From Castor canadensis (taxonomy: Eukaryota > Chordata > Mammalia > Rodentia > Castoridae), in assembly GCF_047511655.1 (NCBI RefSeq), contig NC_133400.1:191001-255000 (forward strand): a DNA stretch of 64,000 nt. The letters run 5' to 3'. The notes beneath the pieces are model-generated. The model searched no databases. It worked only from the letters and a program-made list of their open reading frames with translations, and was not told the DNA's origin. Below, piece by piece: positions 11,346 through 21,700 of this stretch; within the stretch, counting starts at the first letter, position 1; every line of letters begins with the position of its first letter. The position numbers were made by a program, and so were the translations under genes.

Positions 11346-11435
11346 TTTTTTTTTTTTTTTGTGGCAGTACTGGTGTTTGAACTCAGGGCCTCACACTTGC
11401 TAGGCAGGTGCTCCACCACTTGAGTCAGCTTTCTT
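11346..11435 (-). repeat. ID SINE
   Basis: T-run, GGCAGTACTGGTGTTTGAAC, CTTGCTAGGCAGGTGCTCC and CACTTGAGTCAGC. It abuts the 3' end of the CISD1 pseudogene. Confidence 0.85.
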
Positions 11436-11439
11436 TTCT

Positions 11440-12025
11440 TTTTTTGGTTTATCTGTTTCTTTCCTTCTTCCTCTCCTCTCTTCTCTCCTCAGATGTGAAC
11501 CACAGTGTTTCAAAGAGCAAGGAATGCCACGAATGTGAAAGCTAAGGATTGCAACATATCCCATCTAGAATCCAGGGGAGGCGAATCAGAAGTGGTAGTC
11601 ATTCTGTTAAACAATCAGGCAACGTGTTTACACAAAAACACGTTGGTTTACAGCATCAAAACAGTGCACTAAGTTTCTCTTTTGTTGATGATCAGAGTCC
11701 CCACATTGTCTCCAGTCTCTTCATTATGTTTTGTGTGAGCCTGTCACAGGATGGGAATTTTTCCTGAAGTTACTTTCATCATTTCCTCCCTAAGAGCGCC
11801 TTTCATTCTTACCTTTCGGGGCCTCCAACAATGGCAGTACCCGGCTTTATCTCCCAGATCCTTCATGTTAAAACCATGTACTATCTTGGGGTTTTCTTTC
11901 TGGATGTGAAGGTTCACCATAGCTTTATTGTGACGATTTTTAACGTAAACTCTTTTGTAAGCTAGACAACCAAGTGCAGCTGTCCCACAGCAATTGTAAC
12001 TGTTATAGCTCATTCAAAGGCCCTT
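11440..12025 (-). pseudogene. CISD1: CISD1 (mitoNEET) processed pseudogene
   Basis: CISD1 is an outer mitochondrial membrane [2Fe-2S] protein. On the minus strand the words [44 protein letters not shown] and, later, HNEETGDNV with LIINKRET follow the order of CISD1 as I recall it. A TAG stop lies at 11669-11671, and downstream sequence resembles its 3' UTR up to an A-rich end near 11440. It is broken: the codon expected to be Trp before the membrane segment reads TGA, single-base deletions shift the frame before GTAALG and near the last cluster Cys, and a 55-bp insert (11758-11812) separates the CCRPRK-type region from the PSCD-type region. The absence of long introns and the A-rich end indicate a retrocopy. 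It lies in intergenic DNA and should not encode protein. Confidence 0.88.
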
Positions 12026-12359
12026 TATTCTTTTTGCATCCCAGAAATCCTTAGAAACCCAAGTGCTTAACATTGCCCCTAGCTGCAGGCAATGATGGAG
12101 AGAAGAAAGTTCTGCATAGTCTGGTTAGCTTCAGCCTCGGAGAGCTATTTCCAGCACGGAGGGGGCTGTAGGAAGATGGTGAACAATGGTCAGGATAAAC
12201 ACGGTGCTGATGGCTTCCCAACACTTCCTGAGTCAGATCTTCACAGTGTTTGAAATAAGTTCCAGACTATCAGATAAAGCCCTCACACAGAGTGGGAAGT
12301 CAGACCCATGGCACCCGTTACTAGCAAGGCTTATGTACAGAACACTGGCATCAACTTGG

Positions 12360-12478
12360 GGATTTTTTGAGATGGGGTCTTGTGAACTATTTGCCAGGGT
12401 TGGCCTTGAACTGAAATCTTCCTGATCTCTGCCTCCCAAGTAGCTAGGATTACAGGCATGAGCCACCGTTGCCTGGCT
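12360..12478 (-). repeat. B1 SINE, antisense
   Basis: GAGATGGGGTCTTGTGAACT, TTGGCCTTGAACTG and CTCCCAAGTAGCTAGG form the B1 half. Confidence 0.8.
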
Positions 12479-12483
12479 TGCCT

Positions 12484-12685
12484 GCATTTTTAATTTAATT
12501 TATTTATTTTGCAGTGCTGGGGTTTGAACTTGGGCCCTACACCTTGAGCTACTCCATTAGCCCTTTTTTATGATGGGTTTTTGTCGAGATAGGGTCTCAT
12601 GAACTATTTGGCCAGGATGGCTTTGAACCACAATCCTCCTGATCTCTGCCTCCTGAGTAGCTGGGATTATAGGTGTGAGCCATTG
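12484..12685 (-). repeat. B1-ID dimeric SINE
   Basis: GCAGTGCTGGGGTTTGAAC (ID) followed by TTTTTATGATGGGTTTTTGT linker and a full B1 half. Confidence 0.85.
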
Positions 12686-12854
12686 CCTGCATTTTTCTAA
12701 AGGATATCTCTGCTCGTGGTTTCCTGCTTTTGTGTTTTGTCATGATGGGAAGGCTGATATACTCTTATCTTTGCTACTCTGGGTTGAATATGACTTTTTT
12801 GTTGGGCCACTCCATGATTTCCTCACCTCAGTATCAGCAGTCCGAGTATCGTGT

Positions 12855-12935
12855 GTGTGTTTATGTCTCTGTGTGTCTACATGTCTGTGTGTCTCTATGT
12901 GTGCATCTGTGTGTGTCTGCATGTATCTGCTCTGT
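12855..12935. repeat. Degenerate TGTC/TG-rich microsatellite
   Basis: Interrupted GTGTGTCT-type repeats; it creates overlapping Cys/Val-rich open frames that are not genes. Confidence 0.85.
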
Positions 12936-12949
12936 TTCTTCTGTACTCT

Positions 12950-13350
12950 AAACTTCTCAGCTCTGTAGGCTATTGTCTTCAATTATTTTTGGAAAATTCT
13001 GACCATTATCTCTTCAACCATTTTTTTCTGCCTAATCTCTCTTCTTTTGGAAGGTCTGTTCAGGTATGTCATGTGATTTTATACTATCCCACAGCTCTTG
13101 AATCCTCTTTTGCTCTTCCCTTTTATTTCTTTTTAACTTTTCTTCCTCCTTTTTTGCAATATTTGGGTTGTTGCACTGTGGTTACCTCTGTAATCACCCT
13201 CACATTCCTCAGTGCTGTCTGGGTTATGGTGAGGACTGAGTTGCCTCAGGAATTTCCTCGATGGACTTGCTTTGCCCCCAGCTTTCTGGACTTTGTGGAT
13301 CTCTGAACATTTTTTCCTCCCATCCAGTTAGGTAGTGACTGTGGTATCAC
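12950..13350 (-). repeat. Probable old L1 fragment, antisense
   Basis: Phrases such as GACCATTATCTCTTCAACC and CTATCCCACAGCTCTTGAAT resemble the antisense of the ORF1 side of old mammalian L1s. The match is from memory and weak at the edges. Confidence 0.45.
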
Positions 13351-15020
13351 TTGTTAGTCTAGTGGTGGTGTGCTTTGGAGGGGCATCTTTTGTTGTCTTA
13401 GGCTAGCTTTGGGCTTAGATGAGTCCTGCGTCCTGGGTCTTTGGTGGTCCTGCCTTTCTTCTCATGGCAGCCTTATGTCACCTTGTATATTTGGTGGTTC
13501 TGGTGTGGGAGACTTTCCTGTCCTCCCTGGTGGTAGGAGACCTCTAAGGGTATGACACCATGGCAAGTTCCCCCCATTGTTCAGGGTAGATGCTTTTTCG
13601 TGTACCTGGCACCGTCTCAGTGGTTGCATCACTTCCTGAGGACAATAGGGTTAGCTACCCCACCCTAGTGTTTTAAGGCTGTTTCACAGGAAAGAAGGGT
13701 TCAAGAGGGCTCTGTGCTTTTCTGATTGAGATGACTAGTCCTCTTCTTCAGATGTGAATATCATGGAGACTTGTTTAGGTATCTCCTCCTGCCCCCAGTC
13801 TTCCTGAGTTCCTAGTGGAGGTGTGTGGATGAGAACCTGCCAGTGGTGTTAACTCTCTTTGTATCTGAAGTTTCAAGGGATTCTGTATTCTCACACTAGC
13901 CACCCACACTTGGCCTTCAGCAATTCGTTAAAGAATTTTTCCTGAATAGCTCTTCCCTACATAGGCAGCACTTGTGTCTCTTTTGCCTGTGCTCTGCCTC
14001 AAGTGAGCCAGTGCTGTGGTCTGACTTCTTGGAGGCGTGACCTTTCCTCGAGTGGTATTTGCTTTTGGAGGGTGGTGCTCAAGTGAAGGTATTATCTTGC
14101 AGTGTCTCTGCTTATTGCTAGGGCAGCAGTGATGTTCTTTATAACTTTCCCAGGTCAAGTGGGATGCATAAGGTGGAACAAAGACACCTTGTTAACAAAT
14201 TTATTTAAATTGTTTTATATTAAGTTTATGATGGATGAGAAAAATACTGATTTCCATTTCCATTAGTATGTGAAGTTCTCTTTTAAACTGGATTTTGATT
14301 TTTAAATAGTTAATTTGACAGACAATAATCCCTAGAGAACGCTGGCTCTCAGTGGATGCCAGGCAGGTGAACAAAAGATTGATGTTTTAGACACACTGGA
14401 CCATGGCCTGTTACTGCCAGGTCTTACTAGTACATGGGTTGCTTCAGGGCATCATGGGGACATGTTTGGTGTGTTTAGTGGAACTGAGTCCTCCCCTCAT
14501 TCGGTTTTAAAGTAGAAGGTGCAGGATGGTGATGGCAGGCAGGCGTGTGTGGCTCCCATGACCACCTGCCTTCTACTAGCCTGCATCTATTCCTGTTCTC
14601 ACCTCTCAAACTCCCACCAGTGCTTTCTTCTCTGCGTTCATGTCACCGCTATCCTCCTTGTAGCTCAGGGTCCAAACTCTGAGCCTCTTACCTTGGCAGA
14701 TCAACCTTCAAAATTCAACTCTAATACTGAAAGAATTCCCTGTGCTTCCTCCCCGTCCCCCTTCAGTCTGTTTCCAGCACACAGCCCAGATCAGATCAGT
14801 AGTCCAAGCTCCCATCCCGCCCCCGTGAAAACAGAGGTCCTCACAATGCTCAAAAAGACTCTGTCTTCATCTTTTGTAGCTTTCTGTCCTCTGTGTCAGC
14901 TTTTATTCTGTCTCTTATTCAAGCAATGGTGGATTTAGGGCCCACCTTGATCATCCAGGACGGTCTCATCTTGATAGCCTTAACTTACAACAGCAAAATC
15001 TTGTTTCCAATTAAGATCAT
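13351..15020. other. Intergenic DNA, nothing recognised
   Basis: No gene-like frame, RNA gene or nameable repeat. The frame at 14519-14938 has no familiar motif. Confidence 0.4.
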
Positions 15021-15026
15021 GTTTGG

Positions 15027-15122
15027 GCTAGAGGCATGGCTCAAGTGATAGAGCACCTGCCTAGCAAGCACAAACAAAGCTCTGAGTTTGAACCCCAGTA
15101 CCTCAAAAAAAAAAAAGAAAAA
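15027..15122 (+). repeat. ID SINE
   Basis: GGGCTAGAGGCATGGCTCAA to GAACCCCAGTACCTC and an A-rich tail. Confidence 0.85.
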
Positions 15123-15800
15123 AGCAAATAAGGTCACATTTATGGATTCCAGAAGTCAGGATGTGAATATGACTTTTGGGGTCATTCAACCTACTATATA
15201 TGGGCAAAACTGCTGGCAGTAACATGAACCAAAGTTGTGTCACCAGATGGAACTAGTGATCACTACATACCTTCAAAGTGAAAAAAAAGCAAACCCAAAC
15301 ATTTTCTTGATGAAGAGTTAAAAAATGATTACCTATATTAAATCTCAACTCTTGAATACATATCTTTTTAGTATTAGGGGTCCTGGAACCCCAGGATTTT
15401 GTAAGACTGAGGACCTCCTCAGGGGAGACAGGAGGCAGCGTTCATTGAGGCAGACTTCTCAAAGTGCACTCCTGAACTTCCACTAGATAAAGATGCTATA
15501 TGGCTAGAAAATAAAAGAGAAAATATTAATGTGTGCTTGGTCTTAACCCAGGTATTTCTCAGCTTGGAATATATCTTAAGGTGATAAAGACAATCCTGCA
15601 AATCCTCAAAGATATGTGCAAATCTTGAGTGTTTCCAAGAGGAAATAAAAGCAGAATGACACACTCACAACAGGGTTGGTTAAGCAGCTCAGAGAATTGC
15701 AGTGTAGAACTCTATGAGGCTATCAGAAATTATTCGGAAGCATGCTACATCTACATTGCGAATGAAATAAATGGCTATTGTGGGTGTAAAGTGCAGATTA

Positions 15801-15920
15801 TAATTTTATTTACTTATGTACTTGAGTCAGGTTCATTATATTGCCCAGATTGCCCCCAAATTCCTTCTTCAGCCTCCCAAGGAACTGGGACTACAGATGT
15901 GTGTGTGCCTCTGTGCCCTT
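15801..15920 (-). repeat. B1-like SINE, antisense
   Basis: CATTATATTGCCCAGATTGC and TCAGCCTCCCAAGGAACTGG are B1/7SL antisense phrases. Confidence 0.65.
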
Positions 15921-16385
15921 TGAAAGTGCAGATTATAAAGCAGCAATGAAAAGAAAAGTATTTGCAAAAGAAAGCCTGAAAGACACATGGTAAGATAGCA
16001 GTGGTTGTCCCCTGGTGTGATTTTGAGCAAATTAATACTTTCCTGTAATTTCATTTGTCAACAAATACATGCCACCACTTTTGTAATGGAGAGGAAATCC
16101 TTTTTATGCTGGAAAGAAGGATTTCACTTCTTATTCTGAGAAGGTGACATGGCACACAGAAGGTCAAGGGTGGCCTTGGATTTGTGTAGAGTTCTGGGCC
16201 CTGTCAGAATCACAGGCAGATTTCCTGTCTCATGGCCTGGGTTCTGTGGGAGGATGCCACCTGCTTCATATGACAAAGGCAGGCTGAGACCCCTGGCCAC
16301 TGGCCCGGTACTCAACAGGGCGCCTGACCACAGCACAGGGGTTTTGTTTAGTGTTTTCTTCTGCCGCATTGACTCCCTTCAGGGT
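15921..16385. other. Intergenic DNA, nothing recognised
   Basis: Unique sequence between SINEs, with no coding or RNA feature that I can support. Confidence 0.4.
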
Positions 16386-16387
16386 TT

Positions 16388-16584
16388 TTTGTGTGTGTGT
16401 GTGTGGTACTGGGGTTTGAACTCAGGGTCTACACCTTGAGCCACTCCACCAGCCCTTTTTTGTGTTGGGTATTTCCAAGATAGGGTTTTGTGAACTATTT
16501 GCCCAGGCTGGCCTCGAATCGAGATCCTCCTGATCTCTGCCTCCTGAGTAGCTAGGATTACAGGCACAAGTCACCAGCACCCAG
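16388..16584 (-). repeat. TG microsatellite plus B1-ID dimeric SINE
   Basis: A short (TG)n run leads into GGTACTGGGGTTTGAACTC, then GTGTTGGGTATTTCCAAGAT linker and a B1 half ending CCAGCACCCAGC. Confidence 0.85.
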
Positions 16585-16664
16585 CTCCCTTCAGTTTTGA
16601 GTCTTTCAACTATATCTTTTTGGCTACCAGCACAACAGTGCCACCTTGTGGCAAGTGAGTCTTT

Positions 16665-16882
16665 TCTTTGTTTTGTTTTGGTGGGACTGAGGTTTGAATT
16701 CAAGGGTCTGTGCTTGCAAAGCAGATGGTCTACCATTTGAGCCACACCTCAGATCCATTTTGCTCTGGTTATTTTGGAGATGGGGTCTTGCAAAATATTT
16801 GCTCAGGCTGGCCTCAAACCATGATTTTCCCAATCTTAGCCTCCTTAGTAACTGTTACTACAGGTGTGAGTCACTGGCACTC
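16665..16882 (-). repeat. B1-ID dimeric SINE (GGTTATTTTGGAGAT linker form)
   Basis: GGTGGGACTGAGGTTTGAAT, GCTTGCAAAGCAGATGG, then a TTGCTCTGGTTATTTTGGAG linker and B1 antisense half. It is the antisense of the sub-type seen at the left edge. Confidence 0.82.
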
Positions 16883-17099
16883 AGACCAGGCTGTGTCTGG
16901 TCCTTTGAAAACTTGGTCCACCCTCCTCTCTTAGGCTGGCTGTCGGATCCTCCCTCTGTCTTGATTGCCCTGCCTTCTTCTCATAGACAGCCACTTTTAA
17001 AAAGAGTTATCGCATTGCTTTCATTCTGACCTCTTCATTCTTCCTGCTGCCATTGATAAATAATTTTTGGAGGAAGAAGAAAGTAGTATTTAACTGATA

Positions 17100-17255
17100 C
17101 ACTGTGTGTGCATGTGCATGCACGGTGTCTGTGCGTACCCATGGTCTGTGCACACATGGGGTGCATGGCATGTGTACCCATAGGTGTGTGAACTGTCTGC
17201 CTTTGTATGCCTGGTGTTTGTATGTGTGCACTGTGTGTGTGTGCGTGTGGTGCAT
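17100..17255. repeat. Degenerate TG/CA-rich repeat
   Basis: Interrupted TGTGTG, TGCATG and GTGCAC words over about 155 bp. Confidence 0.75.
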
Positions 17256-17531
17256 GAATGCTGAGCTCCAGTTTACTGTAGTTTGGATGAATGGCAACTA
17301 TTGAAAGCGCTTCCCCAATCCCTGCAGCCCCACTTCCTGTCTTGTCTTCTTCCCTGTACTCTACCTACCTTATCATCAGCTGTGCTCCAGGAATTTGGAG
17401 CAAGGAAGCTTCCAAATGGGGTTGTGAGTGATAGAAATTCTCCCACCTCAGTCCTTGGAGGTCAGTTCTAGGAAGTGTGTGGAGGCACTGGTGTGAGCTT
17501 CTATCAGTTGCTGTATGACCTAGAGAGTTGC

Positions 17532-17906
17532 TGTTGCAGGAATCTCAAGCTGAGATATGTGACACTGAGGCAGTTTAGCAGGAAGCAACATTTTATTGTG
17601 CCGGCACAGAACCAGCGGACTCGTGTCTAAAGGCTGAGCACCAAGAAGAAAGGGGTCTCACCTTATATACCCTTGCAAGCAGGTTACAGAAGCAACAAGC
17701 AAGGTCTAATCCATATATGGTTATATTCAATTCTATAGTCTACTTTACCCTATTGTTACTTGACGTTCCCCTCCGCAGAGCTACGTGACCCCTCTCCACG
17801 TTAAGATTCCTCAGGTTTTATCTCTCCTCCGCCATCCCTACCTCCCTACTACTTTATCAGAACGCAGGCCTAGTTTCTTTTCTTCTGATCCTCCTCCCCG
17901 CTACCG
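17532..17906 (-). repeat. ERV LTR (ERVK/IAP-like), probably solo
   Basis: Read on the minus strand it has a TATATAAGG box (plus positions 17661-17669), an AATAAA signal (17592-17597) and ends ...CAACA. Together with the related copy at 23179-23527, which starts TGTAGCAGG on the minus strand and ends CAACA, this gives TGT...ACA LTR termini. No gag, pol or env-like reading frame adjoins it. I see no clean target duplication. The family name is inferred from architecture only. Confidence 0.7.
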
Positions 17907-17964
17907 TGCCAGCTGCGGAGCCTCCCTGGCCCAGTCAGTTCCTCTAGCTCTGGATGAAGCACTA

Positions 17965-18057
17965 CAGGTCACTTTTTTGGGGTGCTGGGGAATGGAACTC
18001 AGAGCCTAGTGCATGCTAGGCAAGCATGCTCTACCACTGAACTATACCCTCAGCCCG
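17965..18057 (-). repeat. ID SINE
   Basis: GGTGCTGGGGAATGGAACTC, CTAGGCAAGCATGCTC and CACTGAACTATACCCTCAGC. Confidence 0.8.
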
Positions 18058-18479
18058 AGTCAGCCTGGCTCTGGACTTTAATGCATACCTCGAGGTGTGC
18101 ACACAACAGCAGGATTCCTCATCCTTACCAGGAAATTTCTTGAGCATAGCAAGCTGGCCTTAAAAATGGGGAAACTGAGGCAGGAGAGCGCCTGATTTTC
18201 CTTTCTCGTTAAGTCCCGGCGCTTAACGAGGAGGGACCTCATGCCCGAAGGGAGTCACGCTGCGGCAAGAAAACTCCTTTGGCCAGTTTTTCCCGCAATG
18301 AGAGACCGATAGCAGAGTAGCATCTGGAAAGGCGCTAGAGCTGCCCTACGAAGGTTTGAGCAAAGCAGGCCAGAGGGTTTTAGCATTTTCCCCATCTGGG
18401 TTTGCCACGCTGTCTCTTCAGAACCAGCTCTGGGTCTTTCTTGGCAGGAAAAACTGCCCTACCCGCTCTTGCTCCAATC

Positions 18480-18672
18480 CCAGCTCTACTCTTGCCCTAG
18501 GAGTGCGCTGCGCACTCCGGCCACTACCCAGATGGCCGCAGCTCAAGGCTTCCGCCCTCACGGGGTGTGGCTGGGCGGCCAACAGCCAATGGAGGAGCGC
18601 GCCTGACCGCAGCCAATGGGAGGACAGCGCGCGCCGAGCGCCGCGAGCGACGGCGGAGTCCCGGAGCTCGCC
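18480..18672 (+). promoter_or_regulatory. FANCA: FANCA promoter: CpG-rich, two CCAAT boxes
   Basis: GC- and CpG-rich sequence leads into the FANCA start codon. Two CCAAT motifs in the AGCCAATGG context (18586-18590 and 18613-18617) suit NF-Y, and a GGGCGG GC box is at 18573-18578. There is no TATA box. CpG density continues through exon 1 to about 18760. The transcription start probably lies between the second CCAAT box and 18672. Confidence 0.75.
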
Positions 18673-18751
18673 ATGTCTGGCACGCCGGCTTGGGGCGCAG
18701 CTACCGAAGAGAGCATGCGGGTCCGCCGGAGGTCCTGGACCGAACTGCTGG
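18673..18751 (+). CDS. FANCA: FANCA exon 1
   Basis: 79 coding nt, residues 1-27. The start is set by [10 protein letters not shown] aligning with the human N-terminus and a good GCCATG context. Donor G|GTAGGT. An in-frame ATG 19 codons upstream (18616) overlaps a CCAAT box and is not preferred. Confidence 0.95.
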
Positions 18752-21700
18752 GTAGGTGGGCGCCAAAGGAGGGTGCCGGCTCCGCCGTCCCCTCCCTCCT
18801 TCGTGGGCGTGGCAGCCGTGTCCCGCCCGCTGCCCTCGTCCCCTCCTCCTGGTCCCCATGTTCCCGGGCGCCCCTCTACCCCGCCGTCTCTCAAGCCCCC
18901 TCCTCAGCGAGGCCAGGGCGTGGGGGCCGCCCTGTGTGTTTCAGGCCTCAGTCGTGGTGCAGGGCAGCGATGGACCCTAGACACGGCGCTGTCCCGGGTC
19001 CCTCGTGGCCGGTGGCACGGTGGCCGTCTGGTCCAGGGACTTGGAGGCGGCTGGATCCGCCGTGCACACCCCCTGGCTGGGTTGGTCTGCTGAGGTTTTG
19101 ACCGGATCTCTGCAGAAACCCTCAGGTCCGGGGCGTCGCGTGACACCATGTTTTCATTTAAGTAATGTACTTTTTTTTTTTTTTTTTTTGCACACCTTCA
19201 GTCCAATTTTTTTTTTCCTTGCTGTGGTTATTTTGGAGAGAGTGGGGGGGAGGGGGGGGGTCTCGTGAACTATTTGCCCAGGCTGGCCTCGAACTTCGAT
19301 CTTCCCGATCTCAGCCTCCCAAGCATTACAGCTAGAATCACAGGTGTGAGCCATTGGCCCCAGGCATGCTGTACTTTTTTAAACTGATTTTCCCTCTCAG
19401 CGGGAAGGCTCAAGAGGCAAAAATATGATCCTGAAAAAGAACAGAAATTAAAGGATTCAGCTCTGCACCTCCTGAGAAGCCATCAAAATTTGAATGACCT
19501 TTTGCTAGAGGTAAGAAGTTGGCTTGGCTTTACAGGCAGATTCAGATTTGGGTTTCTTTGAGTCCAGCTAAGGCTTAGACTTAATAAAATTCTTAGGAAG
19601 TTTCATGTTACTAGTGGAAAAACAACCAGGTACACACTGACTAGGTGAGAAGAAAAGCTGAACACATTTATCCCTTTGGAGATACAAACACTTGAGAAGT
19701 GAATGTAATGATAATTAATGAAAGGCTTTAGTAAATTCTACTTTAAATATTTGAAAATGTCTAGTAGTATGCACACAGCCTGAATTTTATTTTTTTATTG
19801 TTGTACTGGGTGGGGGTACATTGTGGCAATTACAAAAGTTCTTATGTCAAATACATCATATTGAATTCACCAATTTATCAGATATATCATATTGAATTCA
19901 CCCCTCCACCCATACCTGCAATGGTTTCAACAGGCGCACAGTCTGAGTTTTTAAAATGTGCTTTATGTTGTGGTTTCTAGGTGGAAGATCCACGGTGTGA
20001 AAAATTGTGTCTTGGCAAATTGATTGATTGTCACAGTGCTGAAGCCCCTCCCGATCATTCTAGTTTCTTTATAGGTGAGTTACTGCTTCATTTTATTAAT
20101 TCACTGAGTTACAGGACTTTTTTTAAAATGAAAAACGACTATGACCTGCTTATAACTAGGCATTGGCTGGAGGCTTGCCTCAAACAGTAAGTAGAGTGCC
20201 TGCCTAGCAAGCATGAAGCCCTGAGTTCACACCTGAGTCCCACTTAAAAAAAAGCCCAAAAAGCAAACAAAAAATCTGACTCAACATGGGGCTCAGGGAC
20301 AGTATGAACTGAAGTGTTCCTTGGAAAACCATGGGAGGTACCCCTCCTTCATGGACGTCTACAGGTTTGTTGGGCTAGGGTGAACAGGCATAAAACCAGA
20401 AATACATGTCTAGGTCTTACCCTTCCTCCATAGGGAAAGTTCTGGAGGAATAACAAAAGATATTTTATTGTCCTTCATATTTTTGTTATACAATGACTCT
20501 TTTCAGAAAGTAATATTAACTAATTTATTCCTTTTTTTGTTTTTTTTATTGCAGTGCTGGGGCTTGATCCTAAACCTCACACATGTTAAGCTAATGCCGT
20601 ATTACTGCGCTACACACCCAGACCTAGTTTGCTTTAAATTTCTATTAAAATAGCCTTAAATCATTGGCCTGTTTTGGCCACTGATCACTAAATGCCATTG
20701 GTAACTGATAATGATTTTCGTTGTCTTACCTGTATTTGAATTGCACAAATTCTGCATCATTTTAGGGAACCACACTTGCTTGTGTGGACTTTTTTTTTTT
20801 TTCCGGTTTGACCTGAGTGGGTCTCTATGTAGCCTCCGCTGACCTTAGACTTGAGGCCTAAGACCCTCTTGCTTCATCCTCCTGAGTTTGGGATTACAGT
20901 TATGTGCCACCAAACACAGTTGGACATTCTTTTCATTTGTTTGTTTGAGACAAGGTCTACATAGCCTAGGCTGCCCTCAAACTAGAAATCCTCCTACCTC
21001 AGATTCCTGAGAGTTGGAATTACATGCGTACACCACCACACCTGGCTTTGTATGTACTTTGGATAAAGGCATATGGACTTGTGCAATAAGCGCTTTGACC
21101 TTGATCACAGAAATATAGACCTTTGACTCATGAATTTTTCAGTTTTTCCTGCTAAAGAGATGGCTGTTATACTTCTGTTTATGTAAATAAGATAAAACCT
21201 TGTAAATAATCTGTTTTCCCAAGGAGACAAATTAGAAACATGTGGCTAGGAATTACCATTTTTTTTTCCTACCTTTCTACTGTGAATTATATCTGTACCA
21301 CAGCAACTGATTTATAGCACAAATTTGAAGCCTCTGTAACTGTTGTATGCAGCAACACTTATGTATTGATACACATTTCCATAGCTTTACAAATAAGGAG
21401 CACGTACTATACTTTCCAATTTTTTCTTGAAATATTTGGAAGCCAAATAAATTAGAAAACAACTTTTTGTAAGCACTGCCTGTTTCCAGGTTGTCTACCA
21501 TTTTTCATTTTAAGGTTTGTAGATCAGAGGCTTGGGAGCTGCCAGAGGGCCAGCTATCCTGGTTCCACCTGACAGCCCTGAGGATTGAGCACAACTGTGG
21601 CCTCTCCTGTCCATCAGATGCACAGCAGCACATCAGGAAATCCTACCCAGTTTTTGGACTTGAGTAGGTTCATCTGTGATGCCAAAGTAATTAGGAAAAC

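Noticed and set aside
12675..13306. Cys/Val-rich frames around 12.7-13.3 kb
   Set aside because: Produced by a degenerate TG-rich repeat and an old antisense L1 fragment.
18356..19101. Plus-strand frames of 245 and 161 aa and a 158-aa minus frame around FANCA exon 1
   Set aside because: They cover the CpG-rich promoter, exon 1 and intron 1 without splice logic. Only 18673-18751 has FANCA homology.
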